64,000 nucleotides of DNA from Plutella xylostella (lineage: Eukaryota; Arthropoda; Insecta; Lepidoptera; Plutellidae), in assembly GCF_932276165.1 (NCBI RefSeq), contig NC_064011.1:1691501-1755500 (forward strand), written 5' to 3'. Every line of letters begins with the position of its first letter. Within the stretch, counting starts at the first letter, position 1. Positions 1 through 13,100 of this stretch are shown here, piece by piece. A program made the translations under genes and the position numbers. The notes under the pieces were generated by a model. It had not been told where the DNA came from, did no database searches, and saw only the letters and a list, made by a program, of their open reading frames with translations.

Positions 1-612
1 GTATTCGGCCTATTCGGCCAGTTTTTTCAGTATTCGGTATTCGGCCGAATAGTGCGTACTATTCGGGCCGAATACCGAATAGTAAATCATGTAAAAAACG
101 ACTTGTTATTTGAATCAAAATTGTGTATTTATTTCCAAATCACAACATTTTAGTACTTAAAATTAATCAGTAGTAAGTTGTGGTGGATAAAAACGAGCAT
201 TTCAGCATTTTTTGGTAGCCCGTGATTGCGCTTTTCATTGTAACCATCAGAAAATAACCTCTCACTATAAACGCTACTTCCAGGTGAAGAAAGATAAGTT
301 TTTGCAAATTTCAAAAGGTTCGGGTATTGTTTTTTGTTTGCTGACCACCACTTATAAGGATCGGCCATCCGATCTAGGATTTTTTTTTTTAATTTTGAAA
401 CTATTATCAAATAAAAATTCAACTCTTTTGCCACAGCATTCTGCCTCCTGTATTTCTCATATAGTCTGTAGCGACTTCTTCAAAGCAGTTCCAGGAACAA
501 AAAAACAGGTTGGCCGAATATTCGGCGGCCGAATATTCGGCGCTTCGGCCGGCAGCGTCGCCGAATATTCGGTATTCGGTATTCGGCCAATTCACTATTC
601 GTGGCAACACTA
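1..612 (-). mobile_element. hAT transposon remnant, right end plus transposase C-terminus
   Basis: The minus-strand frame 434-150 encodes a hAT-family C-terminal dimerisation segment: a DPYKWWS motif, then YPNLLKFAKTYLSSPGSSVYSERLFS, with a late KNAEMLVFIHHNL motif. This is the hallmark of BED-finger/hAT transposases. Both flanks (1-80 and about 510-600) consist of degenerate ATTCGGCCGAAT units in both orientations. The right flank ends in a terminus like those of hAT elements, reading TAGTGTTGCCACG on the minus strand. The rest of the transposase is missing, so this is an internally deleted copy. The left end may lie outside the window. Confidence 0.7.
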
Positions 613-755
613 ATAATCACTCTCGGATCTTAATTGTGTGTGATATTTCCTATCTAACTGCCAATGTTGGACATTTTAGCTATAACTCTCCAGTTGGAGA
701 TGGCCTATTTCCTTTTGGTTAAATATTTACTGGACTTGTGTTTGGTATGAAAGAC

Positions 756-836
756 AACCCTTCCTTCATTGGAAGGAGACCCGTGCCCCAGTATACAACG
801 TCCCCAATGTGATGGGTTGTGATGATGATGATGATG
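756..836 (+). repeat. Retroposon 3'-tail repeat ending in (TGA)n
   Basis: The motif CCTTCCTTCATTGGAAGGAGACCC followed by GTGATGGGTTG and a TGATGATGATG tail recurs at 15421-15524 and 32821-32914. It looks like the 3' end of a LINE or SINE family. Confidence 0.6.
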
Positions 837-864
837 AAAGACAATGTGTTTTAACTGAACTTAC

Positions 865-971
865 CACTTCACCCAAAATATCTATTTCTTCTTCTAGTGC
901 TTTCTCCAAATGTGGCTCTAGAGTGTACACAGTCTGCCCGCTGTATTCCAACTTCTGAAGCTGTTTTTGAG
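865..971 (-). CDS. Candidate coiled-coil exon of a minus-strand gene, possibly the next exon of gene A
   Basis: A 107-nt open block is bounded by an acceptor (TTCGCAG) and a consensus donor (GTAAGT) on the minus strand. It encodes a charged helical stretch containing KQLQKLEYSGQTVYTLEPHL and KALEEEIDILGEV. Incoming phase is 1 and outgoing phase is 0. A GTAAAT donor at 1337-1342 inside the last exon of gene A also leaves phase 1, so the two could be spliced together. That would take gene A past its apparent stop and out of the window. Otherwise this exon belongs to a neighbour whose other exons lie to the left. I do not recognise the protein. Confidence 0.5.
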
Positions 972-1277
972 CTGCGAATTTAATGTAAATAACAATTAAC
1001 AATGTTATTCATAATAAAATATATACATATTATACCTACATACCTATATCTTTATATAAAGAAATAAAAGGGAGATTTAGGAATGCATGCATATAAAATG
1101 GGGAGTTAATGGGGCATTTACACGGGTGAAGCGACTGTTCGCATTGCTAAATCAACCCGTATAATCGCTCTATAAATGTTATTAATAATAATAATTAAAT
1201 TAATTAATTTAAGTAACAATACTCAGAGATTGTTATTGAGGATCATACAAAAATTGCGCCACTTTAAGATTTTTTAG

Positions 1278-2509
1278 TTAAAAGATGACATAAAGAGGAC
1301 CAATTTTCTGAATGCATCCTTGGATGCAAGATTTCAATTTACCAACAGTTCTTTCATCAGTCTCTTCGCTAGAACCGCATTCCTCTATAGAAACTGATTT
1401 CTCAGCTTCGGTTGTCTCCCAACATACGTCTTCAGGTATATTTCTGCTCAACACGCCATTTTTATCAAAGAATCTAACATAAATACTCCCAAGCAGAAAG
1501 TCTATTCTACGCTCTCGCTCCATAATCTTTGGCAATTCTGATTTCGGTATTCCTAGAGTAAGAAACGTATTATTGCCATGCTTTTCTCTGGACCAAATCT
1601 TCCATGACCCTATATCGTAGCACGCATTTTGACGAGTAAAATATTGAAGTATTAACCGATTGCTCTCACTAAAGTCAGGGACTAAAATACCCACTTTTAC
1701 CAGCAAATCTTTCTGTTGAACTATATTTAATCTTGTCCCTTGTATAGGAGAGGGTACAGTTTCAATTATTTCCGTAATCCAGGATAACGTTTCGTAGTCT
1801 ACACACCACAATTTTAAGGCTCCTTCGCTGTATTGGGGTATACCACGAAACAGTGGCACAAATCCTTCATCTTCCGTATCTACTTGCTCAAAAACCTTCC
1901 TTTGCAATGCCAGTTTTATGTCATTCGCTTGTGTCTCTGTCATTTCTCTCCTAGGAGCCACGATTACAGCTATACTTAATTGGTAAGGAACGTCTTTAAC
2001 ATCATCGTATGAAAACGTATATCCTCCGGCTAAAATAGCTTCAAGGTCAGATTCTAGAGTCGTCTGCTCAACTGTAAGCCCAGATTTTGATGCAGGATTC
2101 TTCTTTTTCCTTTTACCCCTACAACCTCTGGGCGTTAAGCGTTTATGTGTTGTCTCTAAACCCCAACTACAATCGCGCGGGATCGCAGCGTCAGTAGCCT
2201 CTTTAGAATCGGGTTTTAAAATGGTCGTTTCAGCTTTGTCAGTAGAGTTTTCAATGCGCGTTTTCGCTGCATCATCGCTTAAACCGGCCAAAGAATTCGC
2301 CATCTTTGAATCAGATGGAATATTGCTGCAAAGAATGGGTTTCGCGCGATCATTTTCGCTGCGTTTCACTTTGCTGTCAAAATATTGCCACGAGCATTCG
2401 ACATTTAGTATCGGAATTTCGTTTTCGGTTTTCTTCGATGTCATTCTAGAAGTTTCTTCTAAAGCTGGTTGGTCGACCGCCATAGCTTTTGCGTCTTGGT
2501 CCGGGCTAC
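1278..2509 (-). CDS. Gene A exon 7: DUF4780 domain exon
   Basis: This terminal exon of 1232 nt ends at TAA (1278-1280). The acceptor TTTAG at 2510 gives phase 1, matching the upstream microexon. An alternative acceptor eight codons upstream would change the frame of entry. The domain starts around PYQLSIAVIVAP and ends near SIYVRFFDKNG. No AATAAA is obvious just downstream. An internal GTAAAT donor (1337-1342) would bypass the stop and join the exon at 865-971. Confidence 0.75.
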
Positions 2510-5500
2510 CTAAACCCGTAAACATAAGGTATCTAAAAATTTAAATTAAACGATAAAAAATACTTGAGGAGTACAATGATTCGTTTACTTACTTTTGAAG
2601 ACGCTTTTCATACCTGAAAAAAGGAATACAACAGTTAGATTTAATGTATATTTATTGCATTTCTCTTGAGTACAGTTTTAAATACGAGTACCTACAGTAA
2701 ATAGTTAGTGCTAGTTTATTTTATTATTCTGTATAATGTTTAGTTTTAAACACAAGATTATGTATTTTAGAGAAAAAAAATCTATTATACCATTTTCCAG
2801 AGCTTATGATGTGTGGGACGTTTTGAGTTAGACAGTTCTAGAGATGTCCGAGAGTGAAATCCTATCGACTTGAACCTATCGATTTGTATATACTCCATAG
2901 ATTAATATAAATATGAAATTATTCGTATACAGGCATGGGAGAACGAAGATATAGGTGCTGAAAGATCAAGTGTTTGTACTGTACTAGATTTTCCCTTATA
3001 CATTTTTTTTAAGTATATATTTTTAAAATCTTTTCCCTCATTTAGAACACTTTTATCACTGAAAATTAGGTTTGGTTAGTGGCTGCAAAGCGGGTCAGAT
3101 TTGGCTATTCTCTTTTATAAAAGTGTCAGTATCTCGAAACTATCGAATTATTACTAAGTTCATATTACGATATCCTGCCACTCCTGAGCTGGCCTATCAG
3201 CCATTTAAGGGATAACGTTGACCTTTCGGAAAACCTGTATAATACAATGTTGTAAAAATTCTAATATTGTATAAATTTTAATCGATTTCAGAATGTCGAC
3301 TTTGAGTTGTCGCATCTCTAGTACGTTCCATTTTACCAAAGTGCGTACTCTAGAAATATATATTATCTGTGGTCGTTGTCAATAAAATGACAGATTTTGC
3401 AATAGTATTCATGCGTTAAATGGAAAATTTTAAAGTGTCACCCATGTCTTTGCCCCTGGAAAATGGTATAGGTATTGTATTCATTCAAAAACGGCGATAC
3501 GGCTCGCGACCAATCATGTGAGTACAAATGTACAGCGAGCGGGTGGCTCGCTTGCTAGTCACCTCTGACTACCCCCTCGGGGATTACAGTCGTGAGCATA
3601 TGTATGTATTGTATGTAAATAATCTATTAGAATTTACTTACTTTTACTCGGTTTTGCTTTTCCACCTTTCACTGGCTTCTGTTTTATGATGGAGTTCGGT
3701 TCGGGACGCGACTCTGCAAAATTTAACGTTTTTTTACAAAACACTTCATTTACACTATTAAAAACAGAATCACAAATCAATTTCACACTATTTATGGAAT
3801 GTGTATCTGTGTAATAGGGAATATGCAAGAGGTTCAAATAAAGGTCAAATATTATTTATAATAAACTTTGTTATTTAATAACTACGCCTCCATCAATATT
3901 TTTGATTATAATTTATTTTTGAGCAAGTAAATGAAGTTGAAAAGTACAAAAATACTTCGGTAAATTCTAATTTCAGAGAAACGTCACCGATTTTCTTAGG
4001 GCGGATGTGACGTCAAAATTCTTTATATATCAATCTCAGAATAATAACTTCTTTGCGTTTACGGCGGAAGTTAAATAAATGTCAAGTGTAAACAAAGAAA
4101 TGTTAATGTCACCGAGTGTTTGTGATGCTCGTTGTGATCAGATACGATGGATCACATAAAAATTCTTCTAATAGATCCTAGCCTCCTATAACCTCTCCAC
4201 TTCTTGTTTGAAATGCTTGTTTGTTTGCAAAGTTTAGGACTTTTTATATTTTTTGTTGGTAGTGTATGGGCTGCCACTAGTTGTTCTTTTGTAATGAGGC
4301 GTAAACAGCCATTCGCTAGTCAACGAGCCACTCAAATATGCTCCATATTGCAACACAATTAAATTAAATTTGTATTGTAAGTATTATGACATGAACATGA
4401 CACAAGTTGCTCTTTCTACTTTTAGGTTATAATGGTCGTTAGTATATTTCAAAAGTTATTTTTTTTTCTAAATTAAGTTATGGAAGAATTCTCGTAATCA
4501 GAAGAACTGGACACATTAAATTTATTACGCAGTATGAACGAGTAAACTGTGGCCAGCTGCGGAAAAGTTTTTATTATAAATAAAAGATAATATGTATGTT
4601 ATACGTTATTATTTTTGTAGAATTAAATTCGGAGATAATCATGTAGCATGTGAAAGAAAACATCGTGAGAAAACCTCAATATTTAGATTAAGCACATTTA
4701 GATATGTGAACTAGGGTTTCTGCTCGAGAATTCTCGAGCTCGAGAAGATTCGAGAAATTCGGCTTGGTTCGAGACGAGAAAAAAATCTGAAGACTCGAGA
4801 ATTTCTCGAGCCTTGAGATAAAAATTAATTCAATTATAATGTGGCAAGTTACTTGGCGACCCTCCTTGCGGGGTGAAAGAAGTGGCGGGGGCGAGGTAGC
4901 ACGACATGCTACACACGTAGAAAAGTGTGCCCGGATTAATCTCGCGATAGCTTGTAACTATTTCTGACGTAAGTAAAATTTTATTCTATGAGTGTTCCCG
5001 TAAATGTCATATTTAGCTTAAAATTTATAGTTTGACAGCATTAAAATTTGGATGTTTACCTTCAGAATATCTATTGAATTTTAATTTATTTATGTAAAAG
5101 TATTTTATTTTATAAATCAATTTCCATGTCACTTTCATGTTCACTCTCTGTTTGAACTTGTTCATCGTCGTCGTCATCCTTATCTTCATCATCGTTTTCA
5201 TTAACTTCAATTATAAATCTAAGACAAAAACCAAAAAACATTATACCTACTTTGAAGTATAATGTACTAGAGTACGCCAGTCATATTAGTTTAGTGTACA
5301 CCTATAATATTTTATGTTTAATTTACATTAAATTATAAATAAACAATAACATACCTTACCTTAACAACTGTCCAATACATCGTCAAATACTCTATCAGAT
5401 TTATAATATTCGTCTTAATTTTTTATGACATGGTCGTCACAATTTCTCCACTTTTCAGGCGAATAATTAGAGAAAAGCAACTCAAAGTCTTTTATCTCTT

Positions 5501-7086
5501 TATCTAAGTTAGAGTCAATCGACGTTCTTGCGAGCTCGCCTTTCACGAACCCCCAAACAAGTTCAATAGGATTTAATTCCGGGTGGTATGGGGGTAGGCG
5601 AAGCACGATATGACCATTTTCTTTCAAAATTTCATCAATTTTGTTATTTTTCTCTGTGTTTTGCTCATTAATTACTTTCATTAAATCTCATAAATTTTGG
5701 TTGCTTTCCTAGTTACAAGAACTGACCACTGACGCACTGTCATGTGGACTCTTCGTCTTTGTTGTTTACTTTTTTGTATCTGACTGCGCAGTACCAACCT
5801 TTAGCCGCGTAGCATGACTGATCCGGTACGCTGTTCTACAAGAAGCCCCTATATTGAGACATTATACGATTTGTTGTTTTTAACGTTATTTTGTTGACGA
5901 ATACCTAATAATAATATAATGATAATATTAAAAAGGCCTCAACACTCATCCTAAGACTAATGGTCTCAGGATCAATGATCTCATATGGGTCGCACTCAAA
6001 TTATGACAGACTATATAAGACATGTGGCCGCCTCGGCTGCGCGGCCGAGACTGCTGTAAAAATGACATGCAGTGCACGCGTTGCCCTTCCCCGCTACCCT
6101 CCCGCTACCCGCTGTCGTCTTGGGTACCTCGTCCCCTCCGCGTCTTTCACCCCGCAAGGAGGGTCGCCAAGCAACTTGCCAATCTATAGAATTTTCCTTT
6201 TTCCTGCGCCGCTTAACAACACACACGCATACCATGCCGTGTATTATGATTTATTATGTTTCATCTCTATTTAAGCTAGATGCTGTACTGATAATACCAA
6301 TGAATGAATTAAAGATAAGGTAGTAATACTGTTTCTTAGTTCAGGTGGACCAAAAGAAGTCATCCGATCTTGTTTGGCTCTAATTTTTTTTCTAAATGGA
6401 AAACTTCAATTCTGTTTTTTGATTATGTTTATTTAACCCTTTACAATATTATTGGTAAAGTAGAGAAGATGATATCGGCCAAATAGGCGTCGTCACAATT
6501 GATTGCCATACGGGCTCGTTTTATGGCATTTCTCATCACTTCAGCGAAAACTTCGGGCGGGAGATTCTCGCACTCATGTCGAATGTTGTCCTTAAGGGCT
6601 TCCAGAGACACGGGCTTATTCACATAAACACGGGACTTCAAAAAATCCCAGAAAAACTGCCTGAAACGGTTAAATCGGGCGATATTGCAGGCAAAAATGA
6701 CAGATAAAACGAAAAAAAAGGCGATCCGAAAACTGAATAAACATAATTATTCCGCGTTCTTGGGGAGTATCACTCCACGGCTTCTTGTATCCTACTTGTC
6801 TAGTACACCAATATCAAAATTGATTTAAATTGGCAGCCATTTGCACAAATGAGAGCAACTTCCACTAGGGTGATTACTTTTGGCCCACCTTGTACAAGTA
6901 ATTAGTAGCTAGCTAGACAGCTAATTTATTAGTAACTAGCTGTTCCCGCGCGCTTCGCTTCGCCTTAAAAAGTTTTCCCGTGGGAATTCCGGGATAAAAA
7001 GTAGCCTATGTTCTTTCCCAGGGTCTAGACCGTATGTATACCAAATTTCATTCAAATCCGTTCAGTAGTTTTGGCGTGAAAGAGTA

Positions 7087-7121
<35 letters not shown>

Positions 7122-10100
7122 CAGTTACTTTCGCATTTATAATATTAGTTAGGATAGGAGAGTATTTTCTTTGTGATTAAGTTGACAAAGTAAAAAAAAA
7201 AGATTTTGTGTTTTAAAAAAAATTAAGGCTTTTTCTAAAGGTCTTGTTAGAAAGGCTCGAGACTCGAGAAGATTCGAGAATTTGGGCTCGAGAATTCTCG
7301 AAGCTCGAGAACGAAAACAGGTCGAGAAATCAGAAACCCTAATGTGAACCCACCAATCCGCGTGGACCAGCGTGGTGGGAAATGGTCCAAGCTTAGGAAG
7401 GGGGTTTAGACCTTTGAGATATGCACAATGGTTCCATTCAAGAGAGCCAGGTGCAGGTTCTTACACCCCCACAGATAATAGAATAGAATGACCCACTAAC
7501 CCTAGCCTCTCTTACTGAGAACCAAAGTTACAGTGAGTACTTACATACAATACAAATATTACTTTATATTCATATTGCCATAATAGCGTAATATTGTGTA
7601 CAAAGGTCCTATGGTTTGCGCGCTCCCATTTCAAAAGAGCTACTAGTAGCTATTTACGAGCTCCCATTACAAAACAGCCACTGATCACACTTTATACACT
7701 TCCTTTTTCGTTTGTTACCATGACAACATTGGTTTGTTGAAAATACAAAAGTACTCTGTGATTACTTGATTAGGTAAAAAAAACTATGCCGACTGACGGG
7801 ACTCATTATTCTGAGCCGTGAAATTAAAAGATTATGACGTCACACCAGCCCGCCATCCTGACGGGAATTTCAAAGTGGTCGTGATGGTTGTAATTTTTTT
7901 ACTTTCTTTAAAATACCTTAAATTACTTATTAAGGCGTTGAATTTTTTTTTACTATAATAAAGTGATGTAAAACTATCCAATAAAAGTATTTTAAAAAAT
8001 TATGCATATTCCCTATTAGCCCTCAACGGAAAAAGAGGGGTTTAATAAGTTAAACGTGTCTGTATATCTGAGTGTCTGTATATTTTTGAAATAAATTTTG
8101 AAATTTTGAATTTGAGTGTGGTAGTGTAGCTCCCAAACGGCTGAACTGATTTTCGTTTTGCTTTTTAAGGTCATAGGCAATATTAACCCGAGTGTTCTTA
8201 GCCATGTTTCATGAAAATCGGTTCAGACGTTCAAAAGTTTTGGTTTTGAATTTCGGTCTTGTAGTAATTTGTACCTTGTCTAGGAGGCCTTGTACCGTTT
8301 CCAGTGGGTTTTTCTATACTCTTGTCATGTACTGGCTCCCCCTCTGAAATATAGTCACCAATTTATTTATCTATTAATTAAGGTTATATACATATTTTCT
8401 ATGAATATTCTATTAATTTAAATTGTGCTTAGGGAGTTTAATTGCAATTTGCAACGATAGATTTAGGTTATAAAACATCTTCGATTTGATATTTGATGAG
8501 ACGCTAATAATCGTATAACACAAAGAATGAAGAGATACATGATATAATTATTATTGTTGCTGAAAAGTTTCAACAATCGCTTGTTTTTACGGCAAACTGC
8601 ATTCAAGTTTACTATAAAGTAATATTTGTTATAGAAGTCCCGAAAATTGCCAATTCACCTGAAGTCTATTAGAAATCATAGTTGTGCAATTAACGCCATA
8701 GCTTTTAATAGCTTAAATATCGCTATATAAAAGTAGTTGCTTGACGCTTCTAATAGCATTATCGTGAAAGGCAATATTTCGACCATATTCTTATACCATG
8801 GCATTTTGGTCTATAAGCTATTGCATGAGCATAGCCATAATCTTTGAACTTATTAGCAGCATTGTATGATGTTGCACTCTCTGATTGGTTTTTCCACCGA
8901 AAACCATGTCAAGAGCAGTAACAGCACCAATTCTGGATGCAAAAAACTGCATGTAACATCCAATGGCATTTTGCAATGGATGTGGATGCACTGAATATCT
9001 AAAAAACATCCTTGATACACACTTGTGGATGCAACGTGTAGATACTAACTATAGGTATATTGCCACAAAATAGACCAATCAATGTTTTAAAATTGTTTAA
9101 ATGTTGGTTGGTCTATGCCTTCTAAACATCTGTCTGCTTGAAGCTACTATTTATTTATTTATGTTATCGGATAATGCACCTATGCATAGATTTTCGGTTC
9201 CACATTTGCTTCTGACTTTTCATATAAGTACAGAATACTTTTAGGATTCGAGATTATGAATATCTCGTCGAAATATTTCAAAATTTAACATAATCGGGCA
9301 ATGGATGGTTGGATGTTGGATGTCTCCAATCAGTATACCAACTGTGGAGATTAAGTAAATAGCCACTTACCAACATTGGTCTCCAAGTCAGGTTCAACTC
9401 AGAGTTGGAGGTTCAAGTCCAACATTGGACTACAGGTCCTCGAGGAGTCCATTTGCCATTTCTTCTCCTCAGTGTAGACAGAAGATACATTCATAATTTT
9501 GACATCCAAAAATTATTGTTAAATTTTACGTCAATTTAATTATGAATCTGAATCAGTCTGAGCATTAACAAAACAGAAAAATGCTGTTTGTTATAAATCT
9601 GTTTCTGATAATTTCGAAGCAGTTAATTTTGTTTCCTGATATGGGATCATAAATGGATCAGATATCTGCTTGGCAGATATAATCCTAACTAATATTATAA
9701 ATGCGAAAGTCACTGTCTGACTCTACTACTATAGAATAGATTTTACATATTAGCTTTTGTATTTATTTCAGACAACTGAAAAACTTTAATACCGCGATGT
9801 AGGATCTTCATATTAATTGACCTCGGTTCCATACAAGCTCTCTGTATTGCGCTTTTAGTGCCATCTGTTGGTTATATCCGGAACTGTCTGTCTGTCTGTC
9901 TGTTACTCTTTCACGCCAAAACTACTGAACGGATTTGAATGAAATTTGGTATACATATGGTCTAGACCCTGAGAAAGAACATAGGCTACTTTTTATTGCG
10001 GAACGGAGGTTGTAAGTGGTTAAAAGGGGGGGTTAAAATTGTATGCGAATACTTAATTTTAAAAGATAAAAATACTACGGCTGACTGGCGTAGTGGTTAG

Positions 10101-13100
10101 TGACCCTGACTGCTATGCCGAAGGTCCCGGGTTCGATTCCCGGCCGGGGTAGATCTTTTTTTAAATAAACTTTATATTTAAGCACTTGATGAGTAATAAT
10201 TAAACATTTTGTTCTAGCGTTTTTGAAACTTCGACCTGTGAGTGGATGAAATAGGGGTTCATATTTTGTATGAAGTTCGTCATTTTTGAAGATAAAAACA
10301 TTATAGGTATTTTGTATTTAGGCACTACATATAATCACAAAAAAATTATAATTAGCATTTTTTTAAAAATCCCAGTGTGGGGGTGTAATATAGGGGTTGA
10401 AAGTTTTATGGGTGTTAGGTTTTAGAAGTTTAATTTATATAGTAAGTTTTGGAGGTCCTCGAAAACAACCCAATAAACGACTGTACTTTTCAATACGAGG
10501 TTTCATTCATCATTCATTGTCATTTGGTTCTTAATAGTTCTTATGCGTCATTTTTGAAGATAAAACCATGAAACTTATTACGTAGGTGTTTTAGGAAAAA
10601 TGTGCAGAGATTTTCTATACGGAATTCCCATGACTGACACGCACACGATATCAACGCACAGGCTAAACGTAGCGTAGACACTTGAAATTTGAAAGGGACG
10701 TAGCTTAGGTAGGTACCGTATTTTCCCACAAAAACCGGAGTTAGTGGGATTTCCCCGCACGCGTTCATACAAGTATTCATTGTAACGCGTGGAATATGCA
10801 CACGAGATGCGGGAAAATGGCGTGCTATCCCACGTGCGTGATGAAATCTGCATGCTGTTAAAACAGCCGTAAAGCTTAGTTACAATAGGATATTGCAAGA
10901 TACCTAGATTTTTCAATCTAACATGTCTGCACACCTTAGTAAAGTTATGGTTTTGTTTTGAAAAATGGGAGTTAAAGTGAAAAAAATAAGTAGTATGAAA
11001 AAAACCAAAACTGCATAAGTTAGATGCTTAAAATTAAACATTTATAAATTACTATTCTGCCATTGCTACACAAGTCTTTGCTCAATGAAGTCATGAAAAT
11101 CATTTTTAGTCAAGTATCTTTGTACTTATTTGTCAATTTTCATCTAATTTAATACCACCATGGCATGTTATTGGGTAGGTAGTTCGGGAGTCGTCCACGA
11201 CAAAATAATTTTAAGGCGAAGCGAAGCTCGCGGGCAACAGCTAGTAATCCTATATATACCTCTTATGTCCTGTTACCTTTAGAAACCATATCTCCTCTAG
11301 GAGCCATACCTTCTAGGTCAGAATACTGAGGTGACAAAAGAATGTAGGCATATTTCAAGAGTTATAGTTTCGTTAAAATACTGCGAAAGAAAATGCTCCG
11401 AAAAAACATTCTTCTTACATTCTTTAAATAAACTTCTTAATGCACTTGATGTCTAAAATCATGTCTTTTCAACTTTCCGGTGTTCACTTTTTTGAAACTC
11501 CAAGATGTTGGAGTTTTATTGGGGAACAGATAATAATATCAACAATAATATATTATCTCGCGATTTTCAACCTTAGATTAGCGACTATTTAGTAGAGGCT
11601 AAAAACTAATACAAAAAAAATTCTGGCTTCAAACCGTACTTAAATTGAAGTTTTAAGTCCATACAGTTAGAAATGCAATCCGAAACAAGCTAAGAATTTA
11701 TACTTTAGCATAGGTATTCATAGATATATCAAAGGGGTCATAATAATATAGTAGAAACATCAAATTCATTAACATCTCGAACCAAATTCTCATAAAAGCT
11801 CTACTGAAAGGCATATTCACTTAAAGAGCTGTTCATATTAGAACCCTAATTGTAATTGTTGTAATATAACAGGCTAAACGTTTTACCACGTTAAACCAGC
11901 CCTTTAACACCCTTGAAATATCAATGAAAACTATCCCTTACCTGCTAGAGAACTCTCCAAGTCTTTCTTGAAATCACGCATGACCGCATGGAAGAACTTA
12001 GTATCACCAGCGGTCGAGTACCTTTGACGGTACAAACGTATTATCTCTTCCTTTAGGATCGGCACAGGAGTTTTTCTGGGCACATTTATGCCGTCCACTT
12101 TAGCTCTAATCGCTTGTTTCAAAGCCCTCTGCTCTGGCACTTCTAACGGGCGTCTGCCTTGCAGGACCTCCTTCAAAATGGTCGCAGTCGCCATTCCACG
12201 GTAGGTGTTCAATCGATTCTGTTGCTTTATTGCCAACTGTTCCGGGGTTAATTGGACAGTCGGTCTCGGATTCGACATTGGGTCTCTGGGACCCCTCGAA
12301 TCTTCGAACCTGTCCGGCATGGTTTGCTTGAATCCTCGTTCTTTTTGCGTGAAGTTTCTGTCCGGTCGGTCAGCGCGCCCTTCCGGGAACGCTTTAGGGT
12401 ACGGTTCGCGGGTCGGAGCGTCAAATCTAGGTCCAGAACGGGCCTCGTCGAATCTAGGTCCAGATCTGGTCTCGTCGAATCTAGGTCCAGAGCGGGCCTC
12501 GTCAAATCTAGGTCCTGATCTGGTCTCGTCAAATCTAGGTCCAGAGCGGGATTCGTCAAATCTAGGTCCAGATCTGGTTTCGTCGAATCTAGGTCCAGAA
12601 CGGGTCTCGTCGAATCTAGGCCCAGAACGGGTCTCATCGTATCTACGCTTTGGAGCCCTGTCGTCCGATCGCTCGAACCTAGAAGGTCTAGACCCTCTAG
12701 GTCCAAAAGACTCCTCTTGACCTAGACCTCTCTGCGCGGGAGGCTCATCACGATGATTCCTCCCACCAAAGGCAGGTCTTGGCCCGGAATTGTGACCGGG
12801 AGGCAGAAGGAAGTCGGTCTTATTGTCGCGGTCAAAGCGACTCATTTTCCGGGGCGGTGACCTATCACGACGGCCGTTTCTATCGAAACCTCCAGCGTTG
12901 CCAAAGTCAGCGTCCTTATCGTGGAATCGAGATGGGCGTCCAGACTCGACTGGTCTGTCGTCCCGTCCCCTGTCGTTCGCCGGCTCGTATCGATTGCCGA
13001 AATCGAATCGATCGTTTTGCGGCTGTAGAGGCGAGCGAGACCGACGTGGGCGCGGCCGGCGGTCGGACTGGTTTCTTCCCCGGTATTCCGGTTCCGTTTC

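Larger units (their letters stand above)
4712..7341. mobile_element. hAT element with 8-bp target duplication, host of nested insertions
   Basis: The ends are inverted: TAGGGTTTCTG at 4712 and its complement CAGAAACCCTA ending at 7341. The next tracts are CTCGAG/TTCTCGAG-rich palindromic subterminal repeats (4723-4815 and 7255-7325). A perfect 8-bp direct repeat, ATGTGAAC, flanks the element at 4704-4711 and 7342-7349, as expected of a hAT superfamily element. No hAT transposase is visible inside. The interior is occupied by two Tc1/IS630-type elements and a third repeat. Confidence 0.85.

Noticed and set aside
7087..7122. Repeat array resembling CRISPR
   Set aside because: A plain (CAGA)n microsatellite within an interspersed repeat, in a eukaryotic genome.
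10080..10151. True tRNA gene
   Set aside because: Box A and B are present but acceptor arms do not pair; fits a SINE head.
10541..10934. Two overlapping minus-strand frames
   Set aside because: No motif, no splice context; overlapping frames differ and look like chance.
12205..12720. Plus-strand open frames opposite gene A exon 4
   Set aside because: Antisense shadows of the 27-bp coding repeat, with repetitive SSNLGPE translation.
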